64,000 nt of DNA from Cronobacter turicensis z3032 (GCA_000027065.2 FN543093.2:1988074-2052073), one strand, 5' to 3'. Shown: positions 40,707 to 50,669, numbered from the stretch's first letter. The notes: generated by a model not told the origin, from the sequence alone. A program made the numbers and translations.

Positions 40707-43056
40707 TGTTACGCTGGATACAACCGTCGCTCAGGCGGCGCAGCTTCTGGGCCAGTCCCGATATCGGGTCGATATTCATGGCTGCAGTGACTTTCTGGAC
40801 GTGCTGAGTTTCAGCGCGGAAGAAGCGCTTAGCGCACCCTGGTATTACGACATCGCGCTCACCTGTGCGAACCCCGATATCGCCTGCGACACGCTGCTGC
40901 TCAAACCCGGTTCCTTTACTTTCCAGACGCCGCTGTTTACCGGCGCGCCCGCAACAGAAGTGCGCAGCGTTTATGGCGTGGTGCAGTCGTTCCGGCGTGT
41001 TTCAACCTCGGCAGACGAAACGCGGTACACCCTGCGCCTGGTGCCGCGTATCGCCCTGATGCAGCATACCCGACGCAGTGAAATTTACCTTAATCAGTCG
41101 GTGGTTGAGGTGGTGGAGAAAGTACTGCGTGAGCATGAGCTGGAAGGCGCTGATTTCGAGTTTCGCCTGTCGCGTGAATACCCGCAGCGTGAACTGATCA
41201 CGCAGTGGCGCGAAACCGATCTGGCGTTCATCCAGCGCCTGCTGGCAGAAGTGGGTATTTTCTGGCGTTTCGAGATGGACAGCCGGCTTGGTCAGGATGT
41301 CGTGATCTTTCAGGACTCCCAGGCGCAGTACCAGTTTGGCGTGACGATGCCGTTGCGACATCCGTCGGGCATGAGCGACAGCGGACAGGAAAGCGTCTGG
41401 GATCTCCAGACCGCGTTTGATGTGGTGAGCGGCAGCGTCGCCACTCGCGACTATAACTACCGCGAGGCGCTGACGCCGCAGGACAGCACGCAGTCCGTCA
41501 GCAGCACAGACGGCATTACCACCGGTGAGGTATATCACTATGCCGAACCGTTTCTGACCGAAGGCGACAGCGACAGCCCGGAGACCGGCGCGTATTACGC
41601 CAGGCTTCGTCATGAGCGACTTCTCAACGGGCAGTCGCTGATAACCGGTCGCAGCACCAGCCCGCATCTGTTACCCGGCCAGGTGCTCGAGGCGGATGGC
41701 AGCCTGCCGGAGACGCTGAAAGCGGGCATCGTCATTACCCGTATCCGCAGCCGCGGTTCGCGCCGGGCCAGTTTCCTACTGGATTTTGACGGCATTCCCT
41801 ACAGCGAAACAGTCTGCTTTCGCCCGCCGCTGCGCAGGCGACCGGTGATATCCGGCACGCTGCCTGCCCGGGTGGAGAGCACGCAGAAGGGTGACATTTA
41901 CGCCTGGCTGGACGAGACCGGGCGCTACCGGGTGAAGCTGGATGTTGACCGCACCGGCCGCGAGCCGGGTTATGCGTACCTCTGGTTGCGGCTGGCGAAA
42001 CCCTATGCGGGCGATAATTACGGCTGGCACGCCCCGCTGCTGGACGGCACGGAGGTGTCGGTGGCCTTTGACAGTGGCGACCCGGACCGTCCATATATCG
42101 CCCACGCGCAGCATGACTCCGCACACCCGGACCACGTCACCCGCGACAACCACACCCGCAACGTGCTGCGCACGCCCGCGAACAACAAATTACGGCTGGA
42201 AGACCAGCGGCAGCAGGAGCACATCAAGCTCGCCACGGAGTACGGCAAGACGCAGCTGAACATGGGGCACCTGGTGGATGCCCGGCGACAGGCGCGCGGC
42301 ACCGGTTTTGAGCTGCGCACGGATGAGTACGGCGCGGTGCGGGCGGCGAAGGGGATATACCTGTCGGCGCATGAACAGATGAAAGCGCAGGGACCGGTGC
42401 TGGAAATGACGCAGGCGCTGGGCCAGATACATCAGGCGAACCGTGAGATGCAGGCGCTGAATAACGCGGCGAAGGTGGCGCAGGCGCTGACCTGCGATAT
42501 CGGCACGCAGCTGTCTCTGGTGCAGGACCGGCTGGCGCAGCTGCATTCCGCCGTGGTGCTGGCAAGCGCGCCACGGGGGATGGCGCTCAGCTCCGGGGAA
42601 CATCTCCAGCTGACCAGCGCCGGAAACACCATGATAAACGCCGGTCAGCATCTGGATGTGGGGGCGATGAAAAACCTGTCGGTGACGGTGGAGAAAGCGC
42701 TGGGGCTGTTTGTGCATAAGGACGGCGCGAAGGTGGTGGCGAATCAGGGTGAGGTGGAGATACAGGCGCAGCACAACACGATGTCGCTGTTCGCGCGTGA
42801 CCGTTTCACCGTCACGAGTAATGAGGATGAGATTGTCATCAGCACGCCGGAGACGCTGACGCTGAACGGCGGCGGGTCGTATCTGAAGCTGAGCAAAAGC
42901 GGCATTGAGCACGGCTCACAGGGTGACATGCTGATGAAGGTGGCGACGTATCTGGTAACGGGGACGGGGGCAACGCTTCCCCATGAAGCGCCTGAATTCA
43001 GCATGAAAGATATTACTCAGGAAAACACCATGAGCAGCAAAGCTTTTAACGACTGA
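40699..43056 (+). CDS. vgrG: VgrG (TssI), T6SS spike protein
   Basis: This 785-aa spike trimer subunit has an N-terminal gp27-like part (to about residue 380), a gp5-like OB fold (RVESTQKGDIYAWLDETGRYRVKLDVD near 388-414, read in parts) and a C-terminal beta-helix region (LQLTSAGNTMINAGQ, EIVISTPETLTLNGGGSYLKL). It is the only full-length vgrG in the window. Its 3' half occurs again, almost base for base, at 46362-47345 and 51325-51665, and its middle part at 59838-60597. The last about 30 residues, after TGTGA, differ between copies. The next gene, an effector, starts 13 bases downstream. Confidence 0.96.
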   Translation: MSDVTLDTTVAQAAQLLGQSRYRVDIHGCSDFLDVLSFSAEEALSAPWYYDIALTCANPDIACDTLLLKPGSFTFQTPLFTGAPATEVRSVYGVVQSFRRVSTSADETRYTLRLVPRIALMQHTRRSEIYLNQSVVEVVEKVLREHELEGADFEFRLSREYPQRELITQWRETDLAFIQRLLAEVGIFWRFEMDSRLGQDVVIFQDSQAQYQFGVTMPLRHPSGMSDSGQESVWDLQTAFDVVSGSVATRDYNYREALTPQDSTQSVSSTDGITTGEVYHYAEPFLTEGDSDSPETGAYYARLRHERLLNGQSLITGRSTSPHLLPGQVLEADGSLPETLKAGIVITRIRSRGSRRASFLLDFDGIPYSETVCFRPPLRRRPVISGTLPARVESTQKGDIYAWLDETGRYRVKLDVDRTGREPGYAYLWLRLAKPYAGDNYGWHAPLLDGTEVSVAFDSGDPDRPYIAHAQHDSAHPDHVTRDNHTRNVLRTPANNKLRLEDQRQQEHIKLATEYGKTQLNMGHLVDARRQARGTGFELRTDEYGAVRAAKGIYLSAHEQMKAQGPVLEMTQALGQIHQANREMQALNNAAKVAQALTCDIGTQLSLVQDRLAQLHSAVVLASAPRGMALSSGEHLQLTSAGNTMINAGQHLDVGAMKNLSVTVEKALGLFVHKDGAKVVANQGEVEIQAQHNTMSLFARDRFTVTSNEDEIVISTPETLTLNGGGSYLKLSKSGIEHGSQGDMLMKVATYLVTGTGATLPHEAPEFSMKDITQENTMSSKAFND

Positions 43057-43069
43057 GGGAGGCTGAATA

Positions 43070-45271
43070 GTGCCTGTATTACCCAAAATTGCCTGGCCTG
43101 TTCCTTCCGGTAAGAGCGGGAATGAATTTGCCAGTCTGGACGATATTCTTTCGCATCTCGCGGGCGAATCAACCGGTCAGTATACGATTGGCCGCAACGG
43201 GATGTGGCATGGCGGGATTCATATCACTCATGCCACAACGCCCTGGTGCGCCCTGAGTGGCAAAGCGACATCAGAAATGATCGACTTCCCGGTCGCTTAT
43301 AAAGGTGAGCAGGCGATTCGCTGTATGGCCGACGGGGAAGTGGTTGCGTATCGTATCTGTAGGGACTACCTGACGCTGGGCTGGGAATCCGGTCCGCTGT
43401 ATTTTTCGGGTTCATTTGTACTGGTAAAACACTATATCCAGCCGGGCGAGAAAAAAACGAGCGGGCTGCATTTCTGTACCCTGTATATGCATCTGGCACC
43501 GTACTCGGCCTATGAAAGCGCTAAAAATGTCCACTGGATCACCCAGGACACTCTCTCCGGTTATTCTGAAGCTGACTGGTTAATCATGAGCCTGAGTCGC
43601 AGTGACCAGAAACCTGCGAGTGCTGGTACGGTCAAAAAGGAAATGCCTGTGACCTGGGATCCCTCTGATCAGTCACTGATATCCACTCATGGAGGGCGCA
43701 CTTACGGGCTGGCAACTCTCAATGCTGACAGCGGAAAGCTGAAAGCCGGGCAACGGGTATGGATGCTGGTCGATAATAACAACATAAAACCCGCGCCGGG
43801 CAGTGGCCCCGGGTGGTGGGCGCATCTGCTTCCTCCCTCGAAAGAGATCATGGTATTTGATAAAACGGTCAGCCTCAGTAAACCGTTTGCCATAAAGGCT
43901 GGCGACCCCGTCGGGCATATGGGGTATTTTCAGGCGCCCACAGAGGGCGGCTATGAGGCACGTTATCAGGTACATATCGAATGCACGAGCATGGATGATA
44001 ATCTGGAAAAATTCCTGACCAATCCAGAAAAATCGGGGGAGAAAAATCCCCTCTGGCTGAAGTATTCACCGGGGCTTGCGCTGTACACAAAAGATGTCGC
44101 GAAAGGCACCTTTGCAAAAGGGACGACGTCGGCAACGCGGACAGGGATCCTGCCACTGAGTAAAGTCACTACTGAAACGGATAAATCCACAAAGCAGGAA
44201 TACTGGCAGCTTTTGCCGGAAAATGCCTACGCGCCCAAAGGGCAGGCGGAGCCGCAGCTTTTGTCACAGTATGATCTGGCAAAGCTGGGCTTCAGAACGG
44301 AAATTGTGCAGTCAACCAGTTTTGATTACCTGGATGGAGAAAACCAGCCTGTCGGCTTCTTCCGCAGCCTTATCAACGCACTCTGCGAGGCGGCGACCGG
44401 TGATACCCGCACAAGCCATGCGCTGGTGAGGCATAATTATCAGCGGCTGCTGGATAAAATTGACAGCGGAAGCGATCGTTATTCTCCGGTGGAATACAGG
44501 AGTGCGCTGCATAATCCCGACTACCGGGACGTCATTCAGAAAACAATCGTCAGACATCCAAGCGACTGGTATTTCAAAAAAGATGACGCCATCTGGAAAC
44601 CGTTCCTGAACGCGCTGGAGAAAGAAGCACCGGAATGGAAGCAATACAGTGAAGATTTTCTCGATAAGATGGTCTGGATGCAGGATGTGACCACAGAAAA
44701 ACTGGGGCCAGCGCTGTGGCATATGCATCCGATATTTTTTCTTGGCTCTTTGAAAATTCAATCAGTTTCTATATATAGACATTATACCCCCTCAGATGCT
44801 AAAGAAGCATTAAAAACTATTTATGAAGAATACGGCTACGATATGGCTAAAACAATCGAGCAGCTATATAGGGATGAAACAGGTCATTTTCTATCAACGC
44901 AGTACAAACGATGTGGTGCAGGTGGCATGGAGGTATCTGGGAAAAATCCTCAACCGCCAGGGTATGGTTGGAATGAGTCTCTATTTTTACGCCACCCTGA
45001 ATATTCACCTATTGGAGTTTGGTGGGCCTTCGAAAATAAAGGGTTAAGTGGCCAAGGGGGTAATCAGCAAATCACAAGCAGAAAAAAGGGATATATTATA
45101 TTCCCATCTGTCTTGGCTGCAATGGAATATAAGGTTGATTACATAAAAAGGAATGGGGGTAATTGGGCGAATTGGCACTCACGAAACCCAACAGTACAAG
45201 AGCACTATAGATCTGCCATTTCGAAAATGAGGCATACTTTTGTTGATGAAATCAAAGGGGAGAGCAAATGA
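43070..45271 (+). CDS. T6SS effector 1: degenerate M23-like scaffold with an AT-rich C-terminal tip of unknown fold
   Basis: This is 733 aa from a GTG start with GAGGGAGG upstream. Residues 1-310 resemble M23 peptidases, but the metal motif reads H47-GGI-H51 instead of HxxxD, YMHLAP has H141, and the final HxH reads Q300-V-H302. An EF-hand-like loop (DSGSDRYSPVEY near 464-475) follows, then the junction WHMHPIFFLG near residue 550. After the junction the DNA turns abruptly AT-rich and encodes a tip of about 175 residues (MAKTIEQLYRDETGHF, CGAGGME, FENKGLSGQGGNQQ). I recall a similar pattern in phage-type proteins but cannot name its activity; a cell-wall glycosidase is likely from context. 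The stop overlaps its putative immunity gene (ATGA). Confidence 0.8.
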   Translation: MPVLPKIAWPVPSGKSGNEFASLDDILSHLAGESTGQYTIGRNGMWHGGIHITHATTPWCALSGKATSEMIDFPVAYKGEQAIRCMADGEVVAYRICRDYLTLGWESGPLYFSGSFVLVKHYIQPGEKKTSGLHFCTLYMHLAPYSAYESAKNVHWITQDTLSGYSEADWLIMSLSRSDQKPASAGTVKKEMPVTWDPSDQSLISTHGGRTYGLATLNADSGKLKAGQRVWMLVDNNNIKPAPGSGPGWWAHLLPPSKEIMVFDKTVSLSKPFAIKAGDPVGHMGYFQAPTEGGYEARYQVHIECTSMDDNLEKFLTNPEKSGEKNPLWLKYSPGLALYTKDVAKGTFAKGTTSATRTGILPLSKVTTETDKSTKQEYWQLLPENAYAPKGQAEPQLLSQYDLAKLGFRTEIVQSTSFDYLDGENQPVGFFRSLINALCEAATGDTRTSHALVRHNYQRLLDKIDSGSDRYSPVEYRSALHNPDYRDVIQKTIVRHPSDWYFKKDDAIWKPFLNALEKEAPEWKQYSEDFLDKMVWMQDVTTEKLGPALWHMHPIFFLGSLKIQSVSIYRHYTPSDAKEALKTIYEEYGYDMAKTIEQLYRDETGHFLSTQYKRCGAGGMEVSGKNPQPPGYGWNESLFLRHPEYSPIGVWWAFENKGLSGQGGNQQITSRKKGYIIFPSVLAAMEYKVDYIKRNGGNWANWHSRNPTVQEHYRSAISKMRHTFVDEIKGESK

Positions 45272-45855
45272 AAGCTCATAAAAGTATAATGATTCTGTTA
45301 TTTTATGTGTTGCCGTTACCTATGTCATTTGCTGCAAGCCCAGAGCAATGTTACTCATATTTTACTGAATTAGTGAGGAGTAGTAGTTATCCGTTTAACG
45401 AATGGAATGTTAAACCCAAAGAAGTAAATTTGATGATTGATGATGATAACGATTCTATTATTAGAGCAAAACTAGTTATTGATACTAATGGCACGGGGAC
45501 GATAGGGTGGGTTTTGTTTAAAAAAAGCAAGGCAGAATTGTTTGATATAACTGTCGATCCCAAAAAACCAATAAAGCTGTCCTACAATAATGAGTATAAT
45601 AAAGCTCAGATATACTGTCTTTCAGGTGAGGTCGTTTATCAGGTTCGTAGCAAAAAGCGTGTGTATTTTTTTGATAAATCTAACTCTGGAATGAAAAAAA
45701 CAAAGGCATTCATTGTGAATGGGGATTATGTGCAGCGGTTAGAAACGCAGGGCAATTATACCAAAGTTATTTATCAAACAAAGTCAGGTGGTAAAGTTAC
45801 TGGCTGGGTTGAATTGGCATCACTGAGTCAAATAGATTTTAAAAATAATTGGTAA
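45268..45855 (+). CDS. Putative immunity protein for effector 1
   Basis: This 195-aa protein overlaps effector 1 by 4 bases. It has an N-terminal signal peptide (KSIMILLFYVLPLPMSFAAS, cleaved after about residue 23) and is therefore periplasmic, where a cell-wall-targeting effector would act. The C-terminal about 60 residues look like an SH3-type beta domain (FIVNGDYVQRLETQGNYTKV, GWVELASLSQ). The gene is AT-rich like the tip of effector 1, which suggests they were acquired as a pair. No family name is certain. Confidence 0.7.
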   Translation: MKAHKSIMILLFYVLPLPMSFAASPEQCYSYFTELVRSSSYPFNEWNVKPKEVNLMIDDDNDSIIRAKLVIDTNGTGTIGWVLFKKSKAELFDITVDPKKPIKLSYNNEYNKAQIYCLSGEVVYQVRSKKRVYFFDKSNSGMKKTKAFIVNGDYVQRLETQGNYTKVIYQTKSGGKVTGWVELASLSQIDFKNNW

Positions 45856-46039
45856 AAATGGTTATTGCAAAGGTATGTCTTAGATATATTTCCAAGGAAC
45901 ACACAGATAAAAGGTAAATTTTTGCTTAAAATCCTTCATGAGTTATGAACCCATCTTCGGCGACTCGATACTGTTTAATTCTGAAACAATAAAATTCATT
46001 GGTATCAGAAGGTGACCCCGACAGCCCGGAGGCCGGCGC
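45856..46039. other. Non-coding remnant with a short vgrG scar
   Basis: No gene is seen. Bases about 46004-46046 read GTGACCCCGACAGCCCGGAG and GCCGGCGCGTATTACG, closely matching vgrG bases near 41565-41600. Immediately afterwards the sequence becomes the GH73-like remnant. Confidence 0.5.
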
Positions 46040-46367
46040 GTATTACGACTGCGCAGGCTATATTAGAAACGGGATATGGAAAATCTGTACCTACTGACAT
46101 AAATTCAAAAAAATACAGTTACAATATATTTTGAATAAAAGCACATGGAAATCCTGATTAGTTGAAGATTATACCCATGAAGTTGAAAATGGAGTAAGAG
46201 CTAGGATTGTTGATAAATTTCAAGCGTACGACTCTTATGAGACGAGTATTAATGGACGAGCGGAATTTTTCCAAAAAAATCCGAGATACCATTTTTTATT
46301 TAACAGTAACGACCCCATGGAATGGGCCAGAGATTTGCAAAGAGCCGGATATGCAACTTCTGGCTGC
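46040..46367 (+). pseudogene. Orphan remnant of a GH73 (FlgJ-like) glucosaminidase toxin tip
   Basis: Read across frames, this encodes AQAILETGYGKS, KYSYNIF-(stop)-IKAHGNPD and then, after a one-base shift, VEDYTHEVENGVRAR, FQAYDSYETSINGRAEFF, NPRYHF and ARDLQRAGYAT. This is the order of motifs in FlgJ-type N-acetylglucosaminidases (AQAALESGWG, SYNLFGIKA, TTEYENG, F..Y.SY, NPRY, LQ.AGYATDPNYA). The catalytic Glu in LETG is present, but a TGA and a frameshift break it. It has no scaffold and ends exactly where vgrG homology begins. It is evidently a discarded tip. Confidence 0.72.
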
Positions 46368-47434
46368 GGCTGGCAAAACCCTACGCGGGGGATAATTACG
46401 GCTGGCACGCCCCGCTGCTGGACGGCACGGAGGTGTCGGTGGCCTTTGACAGTGGCGACCCGGACCGTCCATATATCGCCCACGCGCAGCATGACTCCGC
46501 ACACCCGGACCACGTCACCCGCGACAACCACACCCGCAACGTGCTGCGCACGCCCGCTAACAACAAATTACGGCTGGAAGACCAGCGGCAGCAGGAGCAC
46601 ATCAAGCTCGCCACGGAGTACGGCAAGACACAGCTGAACCTGGGGCATCTGGTGGATGCCCGGCGACAGGCGCGCGGCACCGGTTTTGAGCTGCGCACGG
46701 ATGAGTACGGCGCGGTGCGGGCGGCAAAGGGGATATACCTGTCGGCGCATGAGCAGCTGAAAGCGCAGGGACCGGTGCTGGCGATGACAGAGGCGCTGGG
46801 CCAGATAAATCAGGCGAACCGTGAGATGCAGGCGCTGAATAACGCGGCGAAGGTGGCGCAGGCGCTGACCTGCGATATCGGCACGCAGCTGTCTCTGGTG
46901 CAGGACCGGCTGGCGCAGCTGCATTCCGCCGTGGTGCTGGCAAGCGCGCCACGGGGGATGGCGCTCAGCTCCGGGGAACATCTCCAGCTGACCAGCGCCG
47001 GAAACACCATGATAAACGCCGGTCAGCATCTGGATGTGGGGGCGATGAAAAACCTGTCGGTGACGGTGGAGAAAGCGCTGGGGCTGTTTGTGCATAAGGA
47101 CGGCGCGAAGGTGGTGGCGAATCAGGGTGAGGTGGAGATACAGGCGCAGCACAACACGATGTCGCTGTTCGCGCGTGACCGTTTCACCGTCACGAGTAAT
47201 GAGGATGAGATTGTCATCAGCACGCCGGAGACGCTGACGCTGAACGGCGGCGGGTCGTATCTGAAGCTGAGCAAAAGCGGCATTGAGCACGGCTCGCAGG
47301 GTGACATGCTGATGAAGGTGGCGACCTATCTGGTGACGGGGACGGGGGCTGACATGCCAAATGAAACCGTGAATTTCAGAAAAGGCGATATTTCGGTACA
47401 GGATGATTTCAGCAGTAAATCGAGGAATGACTAG
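46322..47434 (+). pseudogene. Truncated vgrG (C-terminal part), copy 2
   Basis: This is an open frame of 370 aa. vgrG homology starts at about 46362 and runs to about 47345 with near-identity to 41980-42965 of the full vgrG. The gp27-like and OB-fold parts are missing, and the first 13 residues derive from the GH73-like remnant. The tail after TGTGAD (MPNETVNFRKGDISVQDDF) differs from the full vgrG. It could only act by recombining with, or replacing, the 3' end of the intact gene. It may still be translated, as no internal stop is present. Confidence 0.85.
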
Positions 47435-47445
47435 GGGTGAAAAAC

Positions 47446-47994
47446 ATGCACTATATCGCAGTGATAGCTACATTAGTTTGTCATGTAAACAGGATGTGCA
47501 GGACTTTGAAAATTAATAATTCCATTTCAAGGTTAGCTACCGTTTTAATGATGGCTGCCTGCTTTTCTTCTGTTTCATTTGGACAGGAATCTGAGGTTGC
47601 CGGGAGTAGCATTTCATCCCCGGAGGAGACGGTTAAGCAATTTTATTTCGCATATCTTACTGCCTGGGGTGACCCAGATATTAAACGTAGTCTGGCAGAC
47701 AGTGAAAAGGCTGTAAGTGAATATACGACGCAACATCTCAGAAATCTTATGCAAGATAACGACACTGGTGCGGATTATTTCACCAGCGCTCAGGAAGCAT
47801 GCCGGGACTGGGCTTATAACATATTCACGAATAATCTGGAGCTCAAAAAAAACACAGCGGATATAAATCTCATCCTTGGTTATAACAGAAGTAAGTCAGT
47901 CTATCAGATACACCTGATAAAGAAACAGGGGCGATGGTTAATGGATTCAGTGAAACTTTACTCAAGGGTTAGTGAAACTTGTAACCAGCAGTAA
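47446..47994 (+). CDS. Exported putative immunity protein (DUF3828-like) upstream of effector 2
   Basis: This is 182 aa from the ATG at 47446 (AGGGG 8 bases upstream). A hydrophobic export signal ends in MMAACFSSVSFG near residue 46, and the rest is a small alpha/beta domain (EETVKQFYFAYLTAW, DYFTSAQEACRDW, LIKKQGRWLMDSVKLYS). This spacing resembles the DUF3828 group, often found as immunity partners of peptidoglycan amidases. Unusually it precedes its presumed partner, whose N-terminus is an amidase-like domain. An in-frame ATG at 47494 would give a shorter signal. Confidence 0.65.
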   Translation: MHYIAVIATLVCHVNRMCRTLKINNSISRLATVLMMAACFSSVSFGQESEVAGSSISSPEETVKQFYFAYLTAWGDPDIKRSLADSEKAVSEYTTQHLRNLMQDNDTGADYFTSAQEACRDWAYNIFTNNLELKKNTADINLILGYNRSKSVYQIHLIKKQGRWLMDSVKLYSRVSETCNQQ

Positions 47995-48004
47995 TGGTGG
48001 TGAA

Positions 48005-50668
48005 ATGATCGATATAGAAAGAGCTATTGCCACGTTAAATAAAAACGCAGAAATCCTTGCCAGGAAATATAAATATGGTAACGGACAGTGTGCAAGATAT
48101 GTTAAAGCTGCATTAATTTCAGGAGGAGCATCGTCTGCTGGTTCTGATATTAATGCCGCTAAAGATTATGGAGCATGGCTGGAGTCAATCGGTTTTGAAG
48201 CGGATAAGTCAGCCACGACGGTTAATACGGGTGGCGTGTATTCAGTTTCATCCCAGAGAGCAGGGGACGTTGTCGTTATCCAAAACGCGCCCGGTCATCC
48301 GCATGGTCATATGACCATGTTTAATGGCACAAGTTGGGTGTCAGATTATGTTCAGGACAAGGGATTTTATCCAGCTCAGGTTTATCGTGACCAGAATACA
48401 AAATATGTACTTTATCATTATAAAGATTCTGGCTCAGAGAATATGCCGGAGAACTCTTCGCAGAAAAGCATAATTAACATTTGCTACCCCATCCGTAAGG
48501 AAAGCGGACAGGAATTTAATCATACCGATGAAATTCTGGCGCATCTGGAGGGCGAATCAACCGGGTTCTTTCTGATTGGTCGTAACGGGATGTGGCACGG
48601 CGGCATTCACATCACGGATGCAACGACACCGTGGTGCGCGCTCAGCGGTAATGGCGCGGGCGAAACCGCACAGTATAACGGCCAGCATGCGGTACGCTGT
48701 ATGGCAGACGGTGAGGTGGTGGCTTACCGGCTTTGTAAGAATTATATCCCGGTCAGCGGGATAACCGGGCCGCTCAGCGTTTCGGGTTCTTTTGTACTGG
48801 TCCGGCACTATATCCAGCCGGGTAAAACGGAAAAAAGTGGCCTGCATTTTTACACGCTGTACATGCATCTGGCGCCGTATTGCGCTTACCCGCAGGACAG
48901 TAAACTCATGAAAGTGGCGGACGGTCAGCACATTAACGCGTATATCGATGACACGCTACTGTGGTGTGTGCGCTTGCTGCCCGGCGGAACGCGGGTGTCA
49001 TGGGATAAAACCGATGCGGCGGCCACCCAAAAGGCCAAAAACGGCCGTCAGTATGCCCGCGTCACGCTGGTTGACGGGCTGGAGGGTAATCCGGCGCTGA
49101 GCGCAGGCGACAGCGTCTGGGTGGTGTGCGACCGGGGAAATCTGGTGCCTGAATATGAGGGGCCTGTGCGTCCGGCGTGGTGGGCGCCCCTGATGGCATC
49201 AGCGAAGGATAAAATGCAGTTTGACGATGTGGTGTGTGTGAATGAACCGTTTGCCATTGCAGCCGGTGCCCCGGTCGGACATCTGGGGTTTGTGCAGGCA
49301 CCGACAGACGCGGGGAAGGAATCCCGTTATCAGGTGCATATCGAATGCCTGAGCGCGGATGACAATCTGGAAACCTTCCTGACTAACCCGGAGGCGGCAG
49401 GGAAAGATAATCCGCTGTACATCAGATGCACGCCCGGTCTCGCGCTGTATCAGCACGACGTGAACACGGGTTTTATTAAAACCGCCGACAACACAAAAGA
49501 AGACACCCTCCTGTTGCTGTCACAGGTGCCGGTGGAAACAGGCGGCACCAGGGATAAACCGGAGCAGTACTATCATTTCCCGGAAGGGTTTGTGCTTAAA
49601 GGCGAGACATCACCGGAGCAGCTGTCGCAGTATGACCTCGGAAAACTGGGCTTCACTGTAATGAAAGACACGCCGGAGAGCTTTGTTCATCTCGACGGAA
49701 AAAAGCAGCCGAAAGGGCTGGTAAGGCAGCTTTACGAAAAGCTGCTTGAGGTGTCGCAGAAGGACCGGCGGGTCAGCAATGCACTGGATCCCCATAACTA
49801 CCGGCGGCTGCTGAATAAAATAGACAGTAACCGTGACGGCTTATATTCACCGGATGAATACCGGCGTGCGGTTCACAATCCGTCTTACCGGGATACGCTG
49901 TATAAAACCATCGTCATGCATCCGAGTGACTGGTATTACAGAAGTGACGAGGATATGTGGGCAGGTTTTATTAAAACGCTGGAAAAGTATGCACCGGACT
50001 GGGTGCCGTACACGCAGCAGTTCACTGACAGGCTCTGCTGGATGCAGGAACTGAAGAAATTAAAACTGGGGCCGGTGTTATGGCATATGCATCCGCTGAT
50101 GTTTCTGGGTTCATTTATTAAAAGAGATAAAATTATATGGATGAAAAAATTTACAGAAAAATTTGGGGTAATCAAAGCAGAGGCATTTAGGTCTAAACTA
50201 TTAGAAGTTTCCAAAGAGTTAAATATTGATCCTAATTACATAATGGCCTGTATAGCACTCGAAACGGGGAAAACATTCAGAACAGATATCAAGAATCCTG
50301 GCTCATCTGCAACGGGTCTAATTCAGTTTATGGATGATACGGCTAAAGATCTTGGAACTTCAACCCATAAACTCAGGTTGATGAACCATGTAGAGCAAAT
50401 GGAATATGTTAAGAAATACTTTAAAATGCAGGCAGACAATGTTGGAGTTCCAACAGAAAAATGGACTCTTGAAGATGTTTATTACTCTATTTTTAGACCT
50501 AAGACGATATTGCTTGGACCAAATGACATTGTTTATGAAACAAGCGATGGAGACTATTATAGCAAAAACCTTTATCACGATAGAAACAATGACGGTAAAA
50601 TCACTAAAAATGAAATAGCTGAGAATATCAGAATTAATTACAAATTAGGCATTCCTGAGGCTGGATGA
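48005..50668 (+). CDS. T6SS effector 2: CHAP-like amidase, degenerate M23 scaffold and lytic transglycosylase tip
   Basis: This is 887 aa from the ATG at 48005. Residues 1-135 form a CHAP/NlpC-like domain with candidate catalytic Cys29 (GNGQCARYVK) and His102 (HPHGHMTMF). Residues about 160-450 are the shared M23-like scaffold (HGGIHI near 198, YMHLAP near 287, QVHIEC near 443). An EF-hand-like loop DSNRDGLYSPDE and the junction WHMHPLMFLG near 693 follow. The AT-rich tip (about 710-887) is a lytic-transglycosylase-like domain with candidate catalytic Glu753 (CIALETG) and GLIQFMDDTA. It combines an amide-cutting and a glycan-cutting module in one polypeptide. A GTG at 47972 is an alternative start. 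Confidence 0.82.
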   Translation: MIDIERAIATLNKNAEILARKYKYGNGQCARYVKAALISGGASSAGSDINAAKDYGAWLESIGFEADKSATTVNTGGVYSVSSQRAGDVVVIQNAPGHPHGHMTMFNGTSWVSDYVQDKGFYPAQVYRDQNTKYVLYHYKDSGSENMPENSSQKSIINICYPIRKESGQEFNHTDEILAHLEGESTGFFLIGRNGMWHGGIHITDATTPWCALSGNGAGETAQYNGQHAVRCMADGEVVAYRLCKNYIPVSGITGPLSVSGSFVLVRHYIQPGKTEKSGLHFYTLYMHLAPYCAYPQDSKLMKVADGQHINAYIDDTLLWCVRLLPGGTRVSWDKTDAAATQKAKNGRQYARVTLVDGLEGNPALSAGDSVWVVCDRGNLVPEYEGPVRPAWWAPLMASAKDKMQFDDVVCVNEPFAIAAGAPVGHLGFVQAPTDAGKESRYQVHIECLSADDNLETFLTNPEAAGKDNPLYIRCTPGLALYQHDVNTGFIKTADNTKEDTLLLLSQVPVETGGTRDKPEQYYHFPEGFVLKGETSPEQLSQYDLGKLGFTVMKDTPESFVHLDGKKQPKGLVRQLYEKLLEVSQKDRRVSNALDPHNYRRLLNKIDSNRDGLYSPDEYRRAVHNPSYRDTLYKTIVMHPSDWYYRSDEDMWAGFIKTLEKYAPDWVPYTQQFTDRLCWMQELKKLKLGPVLWHMHPLMFLGSFIKRDKIIWMKKFTEKFGVIKAEAFRSKLLEVSKELNIDPNYIMACIALETGKTFRTDIKNPGSSATGLIQFMDDTAKDLGTSTHKLRLMNHVEQMEYVKKYFKMQADNVGVPTEKWTLEDVYYSIFRPKTILLGPNDIVYETSDGDYYSKNLYHDRNNDGKITKNEIAENIRINYKLGIPEAG

Positions 50669-50669
50669 T

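Noticed and set aside
46322..47434. A second functional vgrG
   Set aside because: It lacks the entire gp27-like part and the OB fold, and its first codons come from an unrelated toxin remnant.
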